64,000 nt of DNA from Rhizobium sp. 18065. Lineage in GTDB: Bacteria; Pseudomonadota; Alphaproteobacteria; Rhizobiales; Rhizobiaceae. This document shows, one piece after another, positions 41,934-51,501 of this stretch. Every line of letters begins with the position of its first letter. The stretch's first letter is position 1. The stretch is from the NCBI RefSeq assembly GCF_902706095.1, contig NZ_CACSJP010000001.1, positions 1,143,702 to 1,207,701 on the forward strand, in the 5' to 3' direction. Under the pieces are notes generated by a model, which had not been told where the DNA came from, searched no databases, and worked only from the letters and a program-made list of their open reading frames with translations. The translations under genes were made by a program, and so were the position numbers.

Positions 41934-42050
41934 CCCGGTCGTCGCGGCGGCGCCAGATGGGGCAGCACCTGGCGAAACAGTGAGCGCAAGACGCACTTGA
42001 AGGCGGTTAGAAACCACAAAGCTTTGCACATATTTGGTTAGGCTGGATGA

Positions 42051-42070
42051 TCAATCAATCAATCAATCAA
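42051..42070. repeat. Tetranucleotide repeat (TCAA)5 at the 5' end of a gene
   Basis: Five perfect TCAA units, preceded by ATGA and followed by TGGTTGATC, so GATCAA...TTGATC can also pair. If translation starts at ATG 42047, the repeat lies in the coding frame and slippage would switch the gene. Confidence 0.8.
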
Positions 42071-42106
42071 TGGTTGATCGGTCGGTGCCTTTGCGAGGTT
42101 TTGCTG

Positions 42107-43033
42107 ATGAGATTTAGTTTCTTCCTCTGCTGGTTCATCTTGTGCGGCATTTGCCTGGTGGGAGCCCTGGTTCCATTTGTCGGCGCCGTCTTCATCTTGC
42201 TCATGCCATTCATCCTTGGCACTTTGGCTGCACTGGGCCTGCTTGCCGTCTTCCTCGATGTGCTGATCCGACGGTTGCATATTGCTTTTCTCGTTTTGCC
42301 GGTTGGTGCGCTCGTCTGGTATTATGGTCTGGTGGTTTTCGACCAGCTGGATCTTCGTCGTATTCGCGACGAGATCGCTGCGCAAAATCCAATGACAATC
42401 GCCGCGTTTGATCCGAGCGCGCATGACCTTGTGTTGCCGGACGCACAGCGCTTCGTCCGCTTGAATGCGATTGCAACAGCCTACGATGAAAAGCAGAGCT
42501 TGTTCGAAAAAGAGTTTGCGCAGATCAGCGCGTTGAATGGCGATGACTGCAGCATCGTTGCCGATTTCATCAAGACTGTGCCGGGTAGCTGGGCGGATGT
42601 TTCGCCGGGCATATTCGGCGCGGTCTGTGTTGTGACCGTTCCCGGAAAACCGGCCAGACCGAATGTCAGGATCACCAGACAGCACTCGCTCTACAAGGAC
42701 AACCCGCAACTCCAGGCAAGCGGCCTCCAGTTGAGCGGTGCCAATGGGCCGGTGATGACGTTGATTGACCGGGTGTCGGTTGATGCCTATCCCCCGATCC
42801 CGGTTCTTCTTCTGGGTTGCATGTCGATGACCGAAGGTCAGCCACAATGCTATTTCGGTCCGAAGAAACGGCCCCGCACACTTGAAGTGATCAATCCGTC
42901 AATCGACCGCGATCTCTATCCCGAGCCGGAGAATATCCTGCTTGGTATCCCCGCCAGGAAGAGTGGCGAGGGACCGTTTGCAGACCGGGAAACCGTGATG
43001 GCCGCGATCCGTAACGCGGCCGCCGGACGGTAA
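42107..43033 (+). CDS. Membrane protein of unknown function
   Basis: About 308 residues from MRFSFFLCWFILCGICLVGA. Three hydrophobic segments (about residues 3-22, 25-48, 54-75) are followed by a 230-residue soluble part, probably extracytoplasmic: LDLRRIRDEIAAQNPMTIAA, EKEFAQISALNGDDCSIVAD, ITRQHSLYKDNPQLQASGLQ. Cys pairs (DDC...AVC, GCMSM...QC) suit disulfides. No family is recognised. GAGG lies 8 bases before this ATG; an in-frame ATG at 42047, upstream of the (TCAA)5 tract, would add 20 residues. Codon use is less GC-biased than its neighbours, hinting at acquisition. Confidence 0.7.
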   Translation: MRFSFFLCWFILCGICLVGALVPFVGAVFILLMPFILGTLAALGLLAVFLDVLIRRLHIAFLVLPVGALVWYYGLVVFDQLDLRRIRDEIAAQNPMTIAAFDPSAHDLVLPDAQRFVRLNAIATAYDEKQSLFEKEFAQISALNGDDCSIVADFIKTVPGSWADVSPGIFGAVCVVTVPGKPARPNVRITRQHSLYKDNPQLQASGLQLSGANGPVMTLIDRVSVDAYPPIPVLLLGCMSMTEGQPQCYFGPKKRPRTLEVINPSIDRDLYPEPENILLGIPARKSGEGPFADRETVMAAIRNAAAGR

Positions 43034-43042
43034 TCCACCACC

Positions 43043-43456
43043 TCACGCCAGCGGTTCAAACACCATCGAGTGACCGTTGATGCAGTAGCGCAAGCCGGTC
43101 GGTTTCGGGCCGTCGGGGAAGACATGGCCGAGATGGCCGCCGCAATTGGCGCAGCGGATTTCGGTGCGCACCATGCCATAGGCGGTGTCGCGATGTTCGG
43201 TGACGGCGCCGGGCTTCACCGGTTCGAAATAGCTCGGCCAGCCGCAGCCGGCGTCGAATTTCGTGTCCGACACGAACAGCGGTTCGTCACAGGCGGCGCA
43301 GCGATAGAGGCCCTTGTCGGTCGTGTCCCAATAGGGGCCGCTGAAGGCGCGTTCGGTGCCGTGCTCGCGCAGAATCCGGTATTGCTCCGGCGTCAGCTGC
43401 TCGCGCCATTCCTCGTCGCTCTTGGTGATCTTCGGTGCGGTTGTGCTGTCGCTCAT
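43043..43456 (-). CDS. msrB: Peptide-methionine (R)-S-oxide reductase
   Basis: A 137-residue MsrB. The zinc site is made of two CxxC pairs (C53/C56 in RCAACD, C102/C105 in RCANCG), the substrate pocket is [13 protein letters not shown], and the catalytic Cys is C125 in [11 protein letters not shown]. The enzyme reduces the R-epimer of methionine sulfoxide in proteins using thioredoxin. The length is typical. The C-terminal GHSM replaces the more usual SASL. GGAGAG precedes the ATG by 6 bases. It is divergent from the Mrp operon. Confidence 0.95.
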   Translation of the reverse strand: MSDSTTAPKITKSDEEWREQLTPEQYRILREHGTERAFSGPYWDTTDKGLYRCAACDEPLFVSDTKFDAGCGWPSYFEPVKPGAVTEHRDTAYGMVRTEIRCANCGGHLGHVFPDGPKPTGLRYCINGHSMVFEPLA

Positions 43457-43778
43457 GATGCGCTCTCCAACTGGAATTTCGGGTGGATGGCCGGCGATCC
43501 GGCCTCCGTTGTTCTATAGATAGGACGGCGAGGCGGTTGCGGCAAATCCTCGTGCACGCAGGCGTCGTCGTGTCGCGGCGGAAATTTCGCCTTTCGCTTT
43601 GCCGGCACCGTCAACGCACGGCACAAAAGGCGGTTTGACCAGAGGAAACCGGGGGTTGACACCTCCGTGATCGCATTTTGGTCCGTTTTTGCTTGAGACG
43701 ACGGCCCCCATGTCCTAACACGGAGCCTCCTTGCATCGTCGCCAAGTTCACCATCGAACGACCGCCCGGGGAGGTGGA

Positions 43779-46184
43779 ATGCCTGTTATGACCGGCGATC
43801 TGACTTGGATCGCAATGTTGCTGCCCTTTGCCGGTGCGCTTGTCGCCCCCTGGTTGACCGCACGGCTCGGCGCGTCCGCAGCCTGGCTGCTGGCCCTGTT
43901 CCCGGCGCTTGCCTTCCTGCATTTCATCGGCTTCTTGCCGGAAATCGCCGCAGGCGAAGTGGTGACCGGCGGTTACGCCTGGGTGCCGAGCCTCAATCTG
44001 TCCTTTTCCTGGTTCCTTGACGGCCTGTCGCTGACCTTTGCCCTGTTGATCACCGGCATCGGCGCGCTGATCGTGCTCTATGCCGGCGGCTACATGAAAG
44101 GCCATATCCAGCAGGGGCGTTTCTTTGCCTATATCCTGCTGTTCATGGGTGCGATGCTCGGCGTCGTCGTCTCCGACAGCCTGCTGATGCTCTTCGTCTT
44201 CTGGGAATTGACCTCGATCACCTCCTTCCTGCTGATCGGTTTCGACCACAGCCGCGAGGCCGCCCGTCGTGCAGCCCTGCAGGCACTGGTCGTCACCGGC
44301 GGCGGCGGCCTGCTGCTGCTCGCCGGCCTGATCCTGATCTGGAACATCACCGGCGTCAGCCAGTTGTCCTTGCTGCTGCATATGGGCGACACGCTGCGCG
44401 CCAGCCCGTTTTATCTGGCGGCCCTGTTCCTCGTGCTCGGCGGCGCCTTCACCAAGTCGGCCCAGTTCCCGTTCCATTTCTGGCTGCCCAACGCCATGGA
44501 AGCGCCGACCCCGGTCTCGGCCTATCTGCATTCGGCCACCATGGTGAAGGCCGGCGTCTATCTGCTGATGCGGCTCAATCCGGCCATGGGCGGCACGCCA
44601 GCCTGGGAAATCCTGCTGCCCTTCTTCGGCGGCGTTACGCTGATCGTCGGCGCGGTGCTGGCCATCCGCCAGACGGACCTGAAGCTGATGCTCGCCTATA
44701 CGACGGTCGCCTCGCTTGGCCTGTTGATCATGCTGACCGGCTTCGACACGCCTTATGCGACCGAGGCGGCGGTTCTCTATCTGGTGGCCCATTCGCTGTT
44801 CAAGGGCGCGCTGTTCATGGTCGCCGGCGTGATCGACCATGAAACCGGCACCCGCGACATTAGAAAGCTGAGTGGCCTGCGCCGTGCCATGCCGGTCACC
44901 TTTGCCGCAGCACTGGTTGCCGCCCTGTCGATGGCCGGCCTGCCGCCGCTGTTTGGCTTTCTTGCCAAGGAAGAGATCTACACGGCCCTTGCCGGCACAA
45001 ATCCGCGCGCCGTGGTCTTCACCGCCGTTGCTATTTTCGGCAATGCGCTGATGTTCGCCATTGCCTTCGCCGTCGGCCTGAAGCCGTTTGTTGGTCCGCT
45101 GGCAAAGACCCCGAAACACGCCCATGAGGGTCCGGTCCTGCTCTGGCTCGGGCCGTTGAAACTGGCTGTCCTCGGCCTGGTGCTGGCGGTTTTCTCGCCT
45201 CTCACCCATTGGCTGATCTCATCGCCGATGGCGAGCGCCATCGATGGCGAGGCGCAGATCGTCTCGATCAGCCTGATCCCGCATCCCGGCGTTCCGCTGG
45301 TCCTGTCGCTGCTGACGATCGCGCTTGGCGTGTTTGTCTATCGCTATCTCGACCGCGCCCGCGCTCTGGTTGCCGAACTGCTCGACGCCATCGGCGCCGG
45401 CCCCGATCGCGGCTTCGATCAAGCGATCAGCGGCCTGGTCAAGCTGTCCTTCCATGTCACGCGCAGGCTCCAGGGCGGACGGCTGGAAGTCTATATCACC
45501 AGCACCTTCGTGCTTCTCGCCGTCGTCCTGCTCGTGCCGCCGATTGTCTATGGCGAGTTTCCGGGTCTGCCGGCATGGCCGGCGAACCTGCGCTTCCACG
45601 AGCTGGCCATCTTCGCCATCGCCGTCATCGGCGTGCTTGCGGTCCTCACCGCCAAGGACCGCCTGACCGCGATCGTCTGCCTCGGCATCCAGGGCTTTGC
45701 CATCGCCGTCATCTTCCTGCTGTTCGGCGCGCCGGACCTGTCCTTCACTCAGTTCATGGTCGAGACCCTGTCTGTCGTCATCCTGGCGCTGGTCATGTCG
45801 CGCCTCCGGCTGTCGCCCTCCGATCACCGTCCGCTCTGGGCCACGCTCAGCGATGGTGCCGTGGCGGTTGTCTGCGGCACGGGCTTTGCGCTGCTGTTGA
45901 TGGCGGCCACCGAAATGCCGTTCGACAACACGCTCACCGAATTCTTCAACACCTATTCCAAGGTGATCGCCCACGGCGCCAATGTCGTCAACGTCATCAT
46001 CGTCGACTTCCGCGGCGTCGACACGCTGGGCGAGATCTCGGTGGTGATGATCACCGGCCTGTCGATCCTCGCCCTGATCCGCGTCCGCACCCGCCCGGCG
46101 GTCGCTGGAGTGGCAGCAGTCGCCAAGGTTGCCGGCGAACCGGCAGCGCCGGCCGCGAAGAAAAAGAAGGGGGCGAAGAAATGA
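43779..46184 (+). CDS. mrpA: Mrp-type Na+(K+)/H+ antiporter subunit A
   Basis: An 801-residue membrane protein, the length of full MrpA. The first 480 residues are the NuoL-like core ([60 protein letters not shown], with the membrane Lys and Glu of ion-pumping subunits); the rest are the C-terminal MbhD/MbhE-like parts ([40 protein letters not shown]) ending in a Lys-rich tail. Together with MrpD it forms the proton and cation paths. In rhizobia the system is called Pha and serves pH, Na+ or K+ homeostasis. GGGGAGG precedes the ATG. The stop overlaps mrpB. Confidence 0.95.
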   Translation: MPVMTGDLTWIAMLLPFAGALVAPWLTARLGASAAWLLALFPALAFLHFIGFLPEIAAGEVVTGGYAWVPSLNLSFSWFLDGLSLTFALLITGIGALIVLYAGGYMKGHIQQGRFFAYILLFMGAMLGVVVSDSLLMLFVFWELTSITSFLLIGFDHSREAARRAALQALVVTGGGGLLLLAGLILIWNITGVSQLSLLLHMGDTLRASPFYLAALFLVLGGAFTKSAQFPFHFWLPNAMEAPTPVSAYLHSATMVKAGVYLLMRLNPAMGGTPAWEILLPFFGGVTLIVGAVLAIRQTDLKLMLAYTTVASLGLLIMLTGFDTPYATEAAVLYLVAHSLFKGALFMVAGVIDHETGTRDIRKLSGLRRAMPVTFAAALVAALSMAGLPPLFGFLAKEEIYTALAGTNPRAVVFTAVAIFGNALMFAIAFAVGLKPFVGPLAKTPKHAHEGPVLLWLGPLKLAVLGLVLAVFSPLTHWLISSPMASAIDGEAQIVSISLIPHPGVPLVLSLLTIALGVFVYRYLDRARALVAELLDAIGAGPDRGFDQAISGLVKLSFHVTRRLQGGRLEVYITSTFVLLAVVLLVPPIVYGEFPGLPAWPANLRFHELAIFAIAVIGVLAVLTAKDRLTAIVCLGIQGFAIAVIFLLFGAPDLSFTQFMVETLSVVILALVMSRLRLSPSDHRPLWATLSDGAVAVVCGTGFALLLMAATEMPFDNTLTEFFNTYSKVIAHGANVVNVIIVDFRGVDTLGEISVVMITGLSILALIRVRTRPAVAGVAAVAKVAGEPAAPAAKKKKGAKK

Positions 46185-46600
46185 ACACCCTGATCTTCCG
46201 CACCGTCGCGCCGTTCCTGACCGCGCTCATGCTGCTGTTTTCGATCTTTGTCCTGCTGCGCGGCCACAACGAGCCCGGCGGCGGCTTCATCGGCGGCCTG
46301 ATCGCCGCCTCCGCCTTTGCCATCTACGGCATCGCCTTTGGCGTCCAGGCCGTGCGCCGCGCCCTCTATTTCCATCCGATGTCGATCGCCGGCTGCGGCC
46401 TCCTGGTCTCGACCCTGTCCGGCTTCGTCTCGGCGCCGCTCGGCCTGCCGTTCATGACCGGCGTGTGGATCTATCCGACGCTGTTCGGCGTCGAGGTGCC
46501 GCTCGCCACCGTCGTCTCCTTCGATGTCGGCGTCTATCTCGTCGTGCTCGGCGCCTTCACCTCGATCGCGCTGGCGCTCGAAGAAAGGGACGACGGCTGA
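46181..46600 (+). CDS. mrpB: Mrp antiporter subunit B
   Basis: A 139-residue protein with four helices. [20 protein letters not shown], then [20 protein letters not shown], is the MnhB signature (the [13 protein letters not shown] loop); [20 protein letters not shown] follows. It belongs to the small membrane arm that joins MrpA to MrpC-G. Start and stop overlap the neighbours (ATGA with mrpA, TGATG with mrpC), so translation is coupled along the operon. Confidence 0.95.
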   Translation: MNTLIFRTVAPFLTALMLLFSIFVLLRGHNEPGGGFIGGLIAASAFAIYGIAFGVQAVRRALYFHPMSIAGCGLLVSTLSGFVSAPLGLPFMTGVWIYPTLFGVEVPLATVVSFDVGVYLVVLGAFTSIALALEERDDG

Positions 46601-46977
46601 TGGAAGCGCTGTTTGCAGTCCTGGTCGGCATCTTCTTTGCCGCCGCCCTCTATCTGATGATGTCCAAGCATATCATCCGCGTCCTGCTCGGCGTCGTCCT
46701 GCTCGGCAATGCCGTCAACCTGCTGCTGTTCACCGCCGGCCGGCTGACCGCGGAAGTCCCGCCGATCATTCCGGCCGGTAGCGACACGCTGGCCATGAGC
46801 GCTGCCAATCCGCTGCCGCAGGCGCTGATCCTGACGGCGATCGTCATCTCGTTCTCCTTCTTCTGCTTCCTGCTGGTGTTGACCTACCGCGCCTATCAGG
46901 ACCTCGGCACCGACGACACCGACGACATGCGCGTCGCCGAGCCGAAGGATGAACCCATGCCGCCGATGGGATATTGA
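46600..46977 (+). CDS. mrpC: Mrp antiporter subunit C (NuoK-like)
   Basis: A 125-residue protein with three helices resembling Nuo[41 protein letters not shown], and NPLPQALILTAIVISFSFFC. The Asn/Pro-Gln-Ala-Leu-x-L-T-A-I-V-I segment is the core of MrpC/NuoK. The C-terminal tail is acidic (GTDDTDDMRVAEPKDEP). Coupled to mrpB and mrpD by stop/start overlaps. Confidence 0.94.
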   Translation: MEALFAVLVGIFFAAALYLMMSKHIIRVLLGVVLLGNAVNLLLFTAGRLTAEVPPIIPAGSDTLAMSAANPLPQALILTAIVISFSFFCFLLVLTYRAYQDLGTDDTDDMRVAEPKDEPMPPMGY

Positions 46978-48584
46978 TGATGGCTACACCGTCCACCCCG
47001 ATCGACCTGTCGCTGGCGCTTGTCATGGATCCGGCAACCGCCGGACAATGGCTGGCGATCCTGCCGATGGGGCTCTGCCTCGGCACCGGTGCGCTGCTGA
47101 TGATGATCCGCCATCGCATCACCTGGCATCCGCCGGTGGCCCTTGCCGGTCTCGCCCTGCTGGTACTTGTCGATGTCCTGCTGCTGTCGAAAGTCCTGGC
47201 CGACGGCCCGCTGACCATGATGATGGGCCGCTGGCGCCCGCCGTTCGGCATTGCCATCACGGTGGATCTCACCGGCGCGTTGCTGGCGCTGGCGGCCGCC
47301 ATCGTCGCCTTTGCCGCAGCCCTCTATGCCGAGGTCGATATCGACAACAGCGGCCGCCGCTATGGTTTCTATCCGCTGCTGATGGTGCTGATGGCCGGCG
47401 TCTCCGGCGCCTTCCTCACCGGCGACATCTTCAACCTTTATGTCTGGTTCGAGGTTCTGCTGATCTCGTCCTTCGGCCTTTTGATCCTCGGCTCCGAACG
47501 CGAACAGATCGACGGCGCGCTGAAATATGCGGTGCTCAACCTGATCGCCACGACGCTGTTCCTGATCGCTGTCGGTTATCTCTATGCGATCTTCGGCACG
47601 CTCAACATGGCCGACATCGCGCTGAAGGCGCCGGAACTGTCGGGATCCGCACCGCTGATGACGCTGTCGGCCCTCTTCGTGTTCGCCTTCTCGATGAAGG
47701 CGGCGGCCTTTCCGGTCAATTTCTGGCTGCCGGCCTCCTATCACACGCCGCGCGTCGTCGTGTCCGCGCTGTTTGCCGGCCTGCTGACCAAGGTCGGCGT
47801 CTATGCGCTGCTGCGCGTCATGGTCATGCTGCTGCCGATCGAGCGCGAGGCGCTGAGCCTTGTCATCGCCATCGTCGCAGCCCTCACCATGATCCTCGGC
47901 GCCATGGGAGCGCTCGCCCAGACCGACATCCGCCGCTTTATGGGCTATATCGTCATCGCCGGCATCGGCAACATGATGGCCGGCATCGCCATCGGCGGCG
48001 AAGCGGCGATCGGGGCTGCGATCTTCTATGCGCTGCATTCCATCCTGCTGATGACGGCGCTCTATCTCGTCGTCGGCGAGGCGGCCCGCATCGGCGGCAG
48101 TTTCAGCCTGGCGAAACTGGCCGGCCTGTGGACATCGGCACCCGCCTTTGCCGCCCTGTCGCTTGCCCTGTTTTTTGCCGCCAGCGGCCTGCCGCCCTTT
48201 TCCGGCTTCTGGCCGAAGGCGCTGCTGGTCAAGGCTTCGCTCGATATCGGTGCCTGGTGGCTGGCTGGCGCCGTGCTGCTCTCGGGCTTCCTGTGCACCA
48301 TCGGCTTCGGCCGGCTGTTCCTGCTCGCCTATTGGCGCCCGGCTCTGGCGACCGGCCCCGAGGCTACGGTTGCCGCTTCGGGGCAGGGCACCTTCGTTCC
48401 GCCGCCGCCGGTCCCCCGCACAAGTCTGTGGCGCAGCGCGCCGATCCTGCTGCTTTCTGTGTTTGTCGTCTGGTTCGGCCTGTTTCCCGATCCGCTGATC
48501 GTCGTCAGCCAGCAGGCGGCGGCTGGTCTCTCCAACCCGGCCGCCTACATCCTGTCTGTCTTCCCCGAGAAAGCTGCGCCATGA
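46977..48584 (+). CDS. mrpD: Mrp antiporter subunit D (NuoN-like)
   Basis: A 535-residue protein with about fourteen helices, the second large pumping subunit. FNLYVWFEVLLISSFGLLIL carries the key membrane Glu, ALYLLVGE-type segments follow (SILLMTALYLVVGEAARIGG), and FSMKAAAFPVNFWLPASYHT and TKVGVYALLRVMVMLLPIER contain the conserved Lys and Pro-bent helices. Start ATG overlaps the mrpC stop; stop overlaps mrpE. Confidence 0.94.
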   Translation: MMATPSTPIDLSLALVMDPATAGQWLAILPMGLCLGTGALLMMIRHRITWHPPVALAGLALLVLVDVLLLSKVLADGPLTMMMGRWRPPFGIAITVDLTGALLALAAAIVAFAAALYAEVDIDNSGRRYGFYPLLMVLMAGVSGAFLTGDIFNLYVWFEVLLISSFGLLILGSEREQIDGALKYAVLNLIATTLFLIAVGYLYAIFGTLNMADIALKAPELSGSAPLMTLSALFVFAFSMKAAAFPVNFWLPASYHTPRVVVSALFAGLLTKVGVYALLRVMVMLLPIEREALSLVIAIVAALTMILGAMGALAQTDIRRFMGYIVIAGIGNMMAGIAIGGEAAIGAAIFYALHSILLMTALYLVVGEAARIGGSFSLAKLAGLWTSAPAFAALSLALFFAASGLPPFSGFWPKALLVKASLDIGAWWLAGAVLLSGFLCTIGFGRLFLLAYWRPALATGPEATVAASGQGTFVPPPPVPRTSLWRSAPILLLSVFVVWFGLFPDPLIVVSQQAAAGLSNPAAYILSVFPEKAAP

Positions 48585-49054
48585 GCCTGTTTGCCATCAG
48601 CGTCATCATGACCGCAATCTGGGCCGCCGTCAGCGAAAGTGCGGCCCTGCACAATCTGCTGCTCGGCTTCGTGCTTTCGCTGGTCATCCTCAGCCTGCTG
48701 CGCGAGCAATTGCTCGACGGCGCCCCGCCCAATCGCACCCTGCGCATCCTGTCGCTGGTCTGGCTGTTCCTGGTCGAACTGGCCAAGTCCGCCTGGAAGG
48801 TCGCCGTCATGGTCTGCCGGCCGAAACTCGACGTGAAGCCCGGTATCTTTGCCTATCCGCTGACCGTCACCAGCGATCTCGAGATCACTCTTCTGGCCAA
48901 CCTGATCACACTGACCCCCGGCACGCTGTCGGTCGATGTCTCGGATGATCGCAAGACGCTCTATGTCCATGCCATCGACTGCGCCGACCCGGAGGCCGCC
49001 CGGCTGGACATTGCCAATGGTTTCGAACGCAAGATCCGCGAGGCCTTTGCATGA
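48581..49054 (+). CDS. mrpE: Mrp antiporter subunit E
   Basis: A 157-residue protein: three N-terminal helices, then the signature [40 protein letters not shown] and [20 protein letters not shown]. The LANxITLTPGT motif is specific to MrpE/MnhE. The C-terminal soluble part sits on the cytoplasmic side. Overlaps mrpD and mrpF by 4 bases each. Confidence 0.94.
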   Translation: MSLFAISVIMTAIWAAVSESAALHNLLLGFVLSLVILSLLREQLLDGAPPNRTLRILSLVWLFLVELAKSAWKVAVMVCRPKLDVKPGIFAYPLTVTSDLEITLLANLITLTPGTLSVDVSDDRKTLYVHAIDCADPEAARLDIANGFERKIREAFA

Positions 49055-49461
49055 TCACCCCTGGCCTGATTGTCGACTATGCCTCCGTCTTTGCCCTGCT
49101 GGCGCTCGGCATCGCCTTTCTGCTGACGGTCTACCGCGCCGTCGTCGGCCCGACCCTGCCGGACCGGATCATCGCCCTCGACATGCTGGTCGGCATCGTC
49201 ATCGGCTTCATCGCGGTGATCGCGCTGCGCTCCGGCTATACGCTCTATATCGACATCGCGATCTCGCTCGGCCTTGTCGGCTTCCTGGCAACGGTCGCCT
49301 TCGCCCGGTTCATTCTCGCCCGCGGTTCGGTTGGCGAAGGAGAGACACATGATTTCCGTGGAATTCGCACCGATCCCGCAGCACAACCTGTATTAGAAAA
49401 GCCGCCCCGCCCGGCAAAGCAGGCAAAACCCCGCGTCAGCCGCAGCAAGGAGGCCAAATGA
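49051..49461 (+). CDS. mrpF: Mrp antiporter subunit F
   Basis: A 136-residue protein. [20 protein letters not shown] and [20 protein letters not shown] are the MrpF (MnhF) pattern R-x-x-x-G-P-x-x-x-D-R-(I/V)-x-x-x-D. The C-terminal 45 residues are extra: a Pro/Lys-rich extension ([20 protein letters not shown]), longer than in the usual 90-95-residue MrpF. Overlaps mrpE and mrpG. Confidence 0.93.
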   Translation: MITPGLIVDYASVFALLALGIAFLLTVYRAVVGPTLPDRIIALDMLVGIVIGFIAVIALRSGYTLYIDIAISLGLVGFLATVAFARFILARGSVGEGETHDFRGIRTDPAAQPVLEKPPRPAKQAKPRVSRSKEAK

Positions 49462-49796
49462 TCGATTTTCTTGTCGCGATCCTGATTGCCGCCATCATCA
49501 TTGCCGGCGCGCTGTTTTCGCTGGTTGCCGCCATCGGGCTGAACCGCCTGCCGGATCTCTACACCCGCATGCATGCAGCCTCGAAGGCAGGCACTGTCGG
49601 TTCCGGTCTGCTGCTGATCGCAGTCGGTCTGCATTCCGGCGAATTCGCGATTTTTATCCGTGCCTTGGCCGGCTTCCTGTTTTTCATCCTGACAGCCCCG
49701 GTATCGGCGCATCTGCTTGCCCGCGCCGCCCACAAGGTTGGCTACAAGCTATCGGCTGTATCATTGCAAGACGACATGAACAAAAAACTGTCATAA
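49458..49796 (+). CDS. mrpG: Mrp antiporter subunit G
   Basis: A 112-residue protein with three helices. [20 protein letters not shown], then [20 protein letters not shown], is the MnhG signature (GxxRLPDxYxRMHAAsK), and [19 protein letters not shown] closes it. It is the last gene of the operon; no intrinsic terminator is evident after the stop. Confidence 0.94.
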   Translation: MIDFLVAILIAAIIIAGALFSLVAAIGLNRLPDLYTRMHAASKAGTVGSGLLLIAVGLHSGEFAIFIRALAGFLFFILTAPVSAHLLARAAHKVGYKLSAVSLQDDMNKKLS

Positions 49797-50203
49797 TGGT
49801 CTCCCAGGTTATTTTAGCAGATCCTGTGCAATCTGTGGGCGGTAAAGACCGGGTTGTTCAAAGCAAAATCAGAGTAAAGCCGCTTTATACCCGTGACATC
49901 TAGTAGAAATATCGGGTGGACATTTGCGCAGGGAGTGCTAATCCACTGATACGATGCTTATTCGCTGTATTCGTTGAGTGACTGCTGGTTTGAGCCAATG
50001 ATTACCACTTGGTAATATTCAGGGCGATGACAGCATTGACTGCGGCGCAGGACGGGACGGTTTGGGGCTGGACCGGGAGATAAGCGCGTTTTTGGGGTGG
50101 TTAATCGTTCCGGGACTGGTCGATAGGCGACCGGTAGGAGCGCACATAATTGACTCAAGTTGGGTGCGGCGGCTGCCAACGACGAGATGAACAGGAGAAT
50201 GAA
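49797..50203 (+). promoter_or_regulatory. Long upstream region of mucR
   Basis: These 407 bases separate mrpG from mucR. The left half is A/T-rich (around 49860-49990), where MucR-type regulators prefer to bind; MucR/RosR proteins repress their own gene. I see no gene here. A small RNA or long leader is possible but not visible. Confidence 0.4.
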
Positions 50204-50632
50204 ATGATTGAAGTACAACAGGGCCCGGGCCAGCAGCTGCTGGTCGAGCTGACGGCCGATATTGTTGCGGCCTATGTCAGCCATCATGTGGTGCCGGTTG
50301 GCGATCTGACCAATCTGATCGCCGATATCCACCTGGCCTTGAGCAATACCTCGTCGCCCGCGCCCGTGGTGGCCGTGGTCGAAAAGCCGAAGCCGGCTGT
50401 CGCCGTGCGCAAGTCGGTCCAGGACGATCACATCGTCTGCCTGGAATGCGGCGGTTCGTTCAAGTCGCTGAAGCGTCACCTGATGACCCATCATTCGCTC
50501 GGCCCGGAAGAATACCGCGAGAAGTGGGATCTGGCTGCCGACTATCCGATGGTTGCCCCGGCCTATGCCGAGGCGCGTTCGCGTCTCGCCAAGGAAATGG
50601 GTCTCGGCCAGCGCCGCAAGCGCGGCAAGTAA
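50204..50632 (+). CDS. mucR: MucR/Ros-family zinc-finger transcriptional regulator
   Basis: A 142-residue protein. The N-terminal half ([35 protein letters not shown]) is the dimer/oligomer part; [19 protein letters not shown] (about residues 82-100) is the prokaryotic C2H2 zinc finger, followed by [20 protein letters not shown] and a basic end (LGQRRKRGK). MucR binds A/T-rich DNA, acts like H-NS in compacting and silencing, and regulates exopolysaccharide, motility and cell-cycle genes in rhizobia. CAGGAG precedes the ATG. A terminator follows 37 bases after the stop. Confidence 0.95.
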   Translation: MIEVQQGPGQQLLVELTADIVAAYVSHHVVPVGDLTNLIADIHLALSNTSSPAPVVAVVEKPKPAVAVRKSVQDDHIVCLECGGSFKSLKRHLMTHHSLGPEEYREKWDLAADYPMVAPAYAEARSRLAKEMGLGQRRKRGK

Positions 50633-50668
50633 GCATTCAGAGACGATCCGGCGGATAAGCCGAACAGG

Positions 50669-50693
50669 AACCGGGCCAGAGGTCCGGTTTTTT
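50669..50693 (+). terminator. Intrinsic terminator of mucR
   Basis: AACCGGGCC and GGTCCGGTT pair (9 bp, one G-T) across AGA and run into TTTTG. The 250 bases after it, up to the next gene, are A/T-rich with no clear feature. Confidence 0.85.
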
Positions 50694-50943
50694 GTTGTCC
50701 GGATCTGTGAAAATAATCCCATTCTGCCTTGTTTGTTGACATCACGATCCGACATGCCGGCCAGCCATTGCGGCAAGTTCCGGCAAAATTTAGCAATAGG
50801 AAGTCTGTTTTATATCTCCGGGAACTATGAATTTTCCCGCCGTTGCCGATTGCTGATCGATGTCTCCCTCAAAATATACGGGTATCTTTCCATCCAGACT
50901 CTGCTATCAATATAGGAAAATAAACCTACTGTTGGGGTTGCCG

Positions 50944-51342
50944 ATGTCTAGTCTCTCCGAACCTGAACCACACCCGCTTCCCGATGACGCACCGGATTGC
51001 CTGGCCCAGGCGAGGCCGCTGACCCCGGAGCGACGGCTGCTCTGCATGGTGGTCCGCCAACTTGCCATCGAGCTTTTGACCGCCGTCGGCTTCGACGCCG
51101 AGCGCGACGGTCGTCGCCGCGCCACCAATCATGTGCGCCAGATCGCCATGTATGTCTGCCACGTCGCCTATTCCATGCCGATGGTCGAGGTTGCCGAAGC
51201 CTTCGGCCGTGACCGCACCACCGTCCGTCATGCCTGCCGCATGGTCGAGGACCGCCGCGACGATCCGGCCTATGACGGTTTCGTCGCCATCGTCGAGCGC
51301 ATGGCCTGCGCCGTCGTCCTCGTCGCCGGCCCGAGGCCATGA
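50944..51342 (+). CDS. Stand-alone DnaA domain-IV-like DNA-binding protein
   Basis: A 132-residue protein without an ATPase domain. Residues about 38-112 follow the DnaA C-terminal (domain IV) plan: a basic loop and helix RRRATNHVRQIAMYVCHVAY, the turn helix MPMVEVAEAFGRDRTTVRHA, and CRMVEDRRDDP. In DnaA the matching R-Q-I-A-M-Y and G-R-D-H-T-T-V-x-H-A segments read the DnaA box; here DRTTV replaces DHTTV. It could bind DnaA boxes or a related site as a repressor or modulator. The downstream DUF6456 gene is likely its partner. An A/T-rich region without a clear -35/-10 precedes it. Confidence 0.82.
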   Translation: MSSLSEPEPHPLPDDAPDCLAQARPLTPERRLLCMVVRQLAIELLTAVGFDAERDGRRRATNHVRQIAMYVCHVAYSMPMVEVAEAFGRDRTTVRHACRMVEDRRDDPAYDGFVAIVERMACAVVLVAGPRP

Positions 51343-51386
51343 CCGGCGCCATGACCGAGGCCATGACCGACCCGAAACCATGACCG
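51337..51386. repeat. Four copies of CCATGACCG at the end of the DnaA-IV-like gene
   Basis: CCATGACCG begins at 51337, 51349, 51361 and 51378 (periods 12, 12, 17). The first copy holds the stop codon of the DnaA-like gene, and each copy presents an ATGA stop/start overlap. A short tandem duplication, possibly affecting coupling to the next gene. Confidence 0.7.
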
Positions 51387-51501
51387 GCGAGACACAATGC
51401 TGCCCGCCGAAGCCCGCCCGTACACGTCGGCAAACACCGGGCTGAAAGAGACGCCCGTCCAGCAGATACGCCAGCAGAACAATGACAGCGAGGAGATCCC
51501 G

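Noticed and set aside
43611..45209. Very long open frame on the minus strand opposite mrpA, rich in Gln, Glu, Gly and His
   Set aside because: It is the mirror of high-GC mrpA codons; its composition is not protein-like, and mrpA has clear domains and a ribosome site.
45209..46180. Upstream extension of the mrpB frame
   Set aside because: MrpB homologues start at the ATG overlapping the mrpA stop; the extension is an alternate frame of mrpA.
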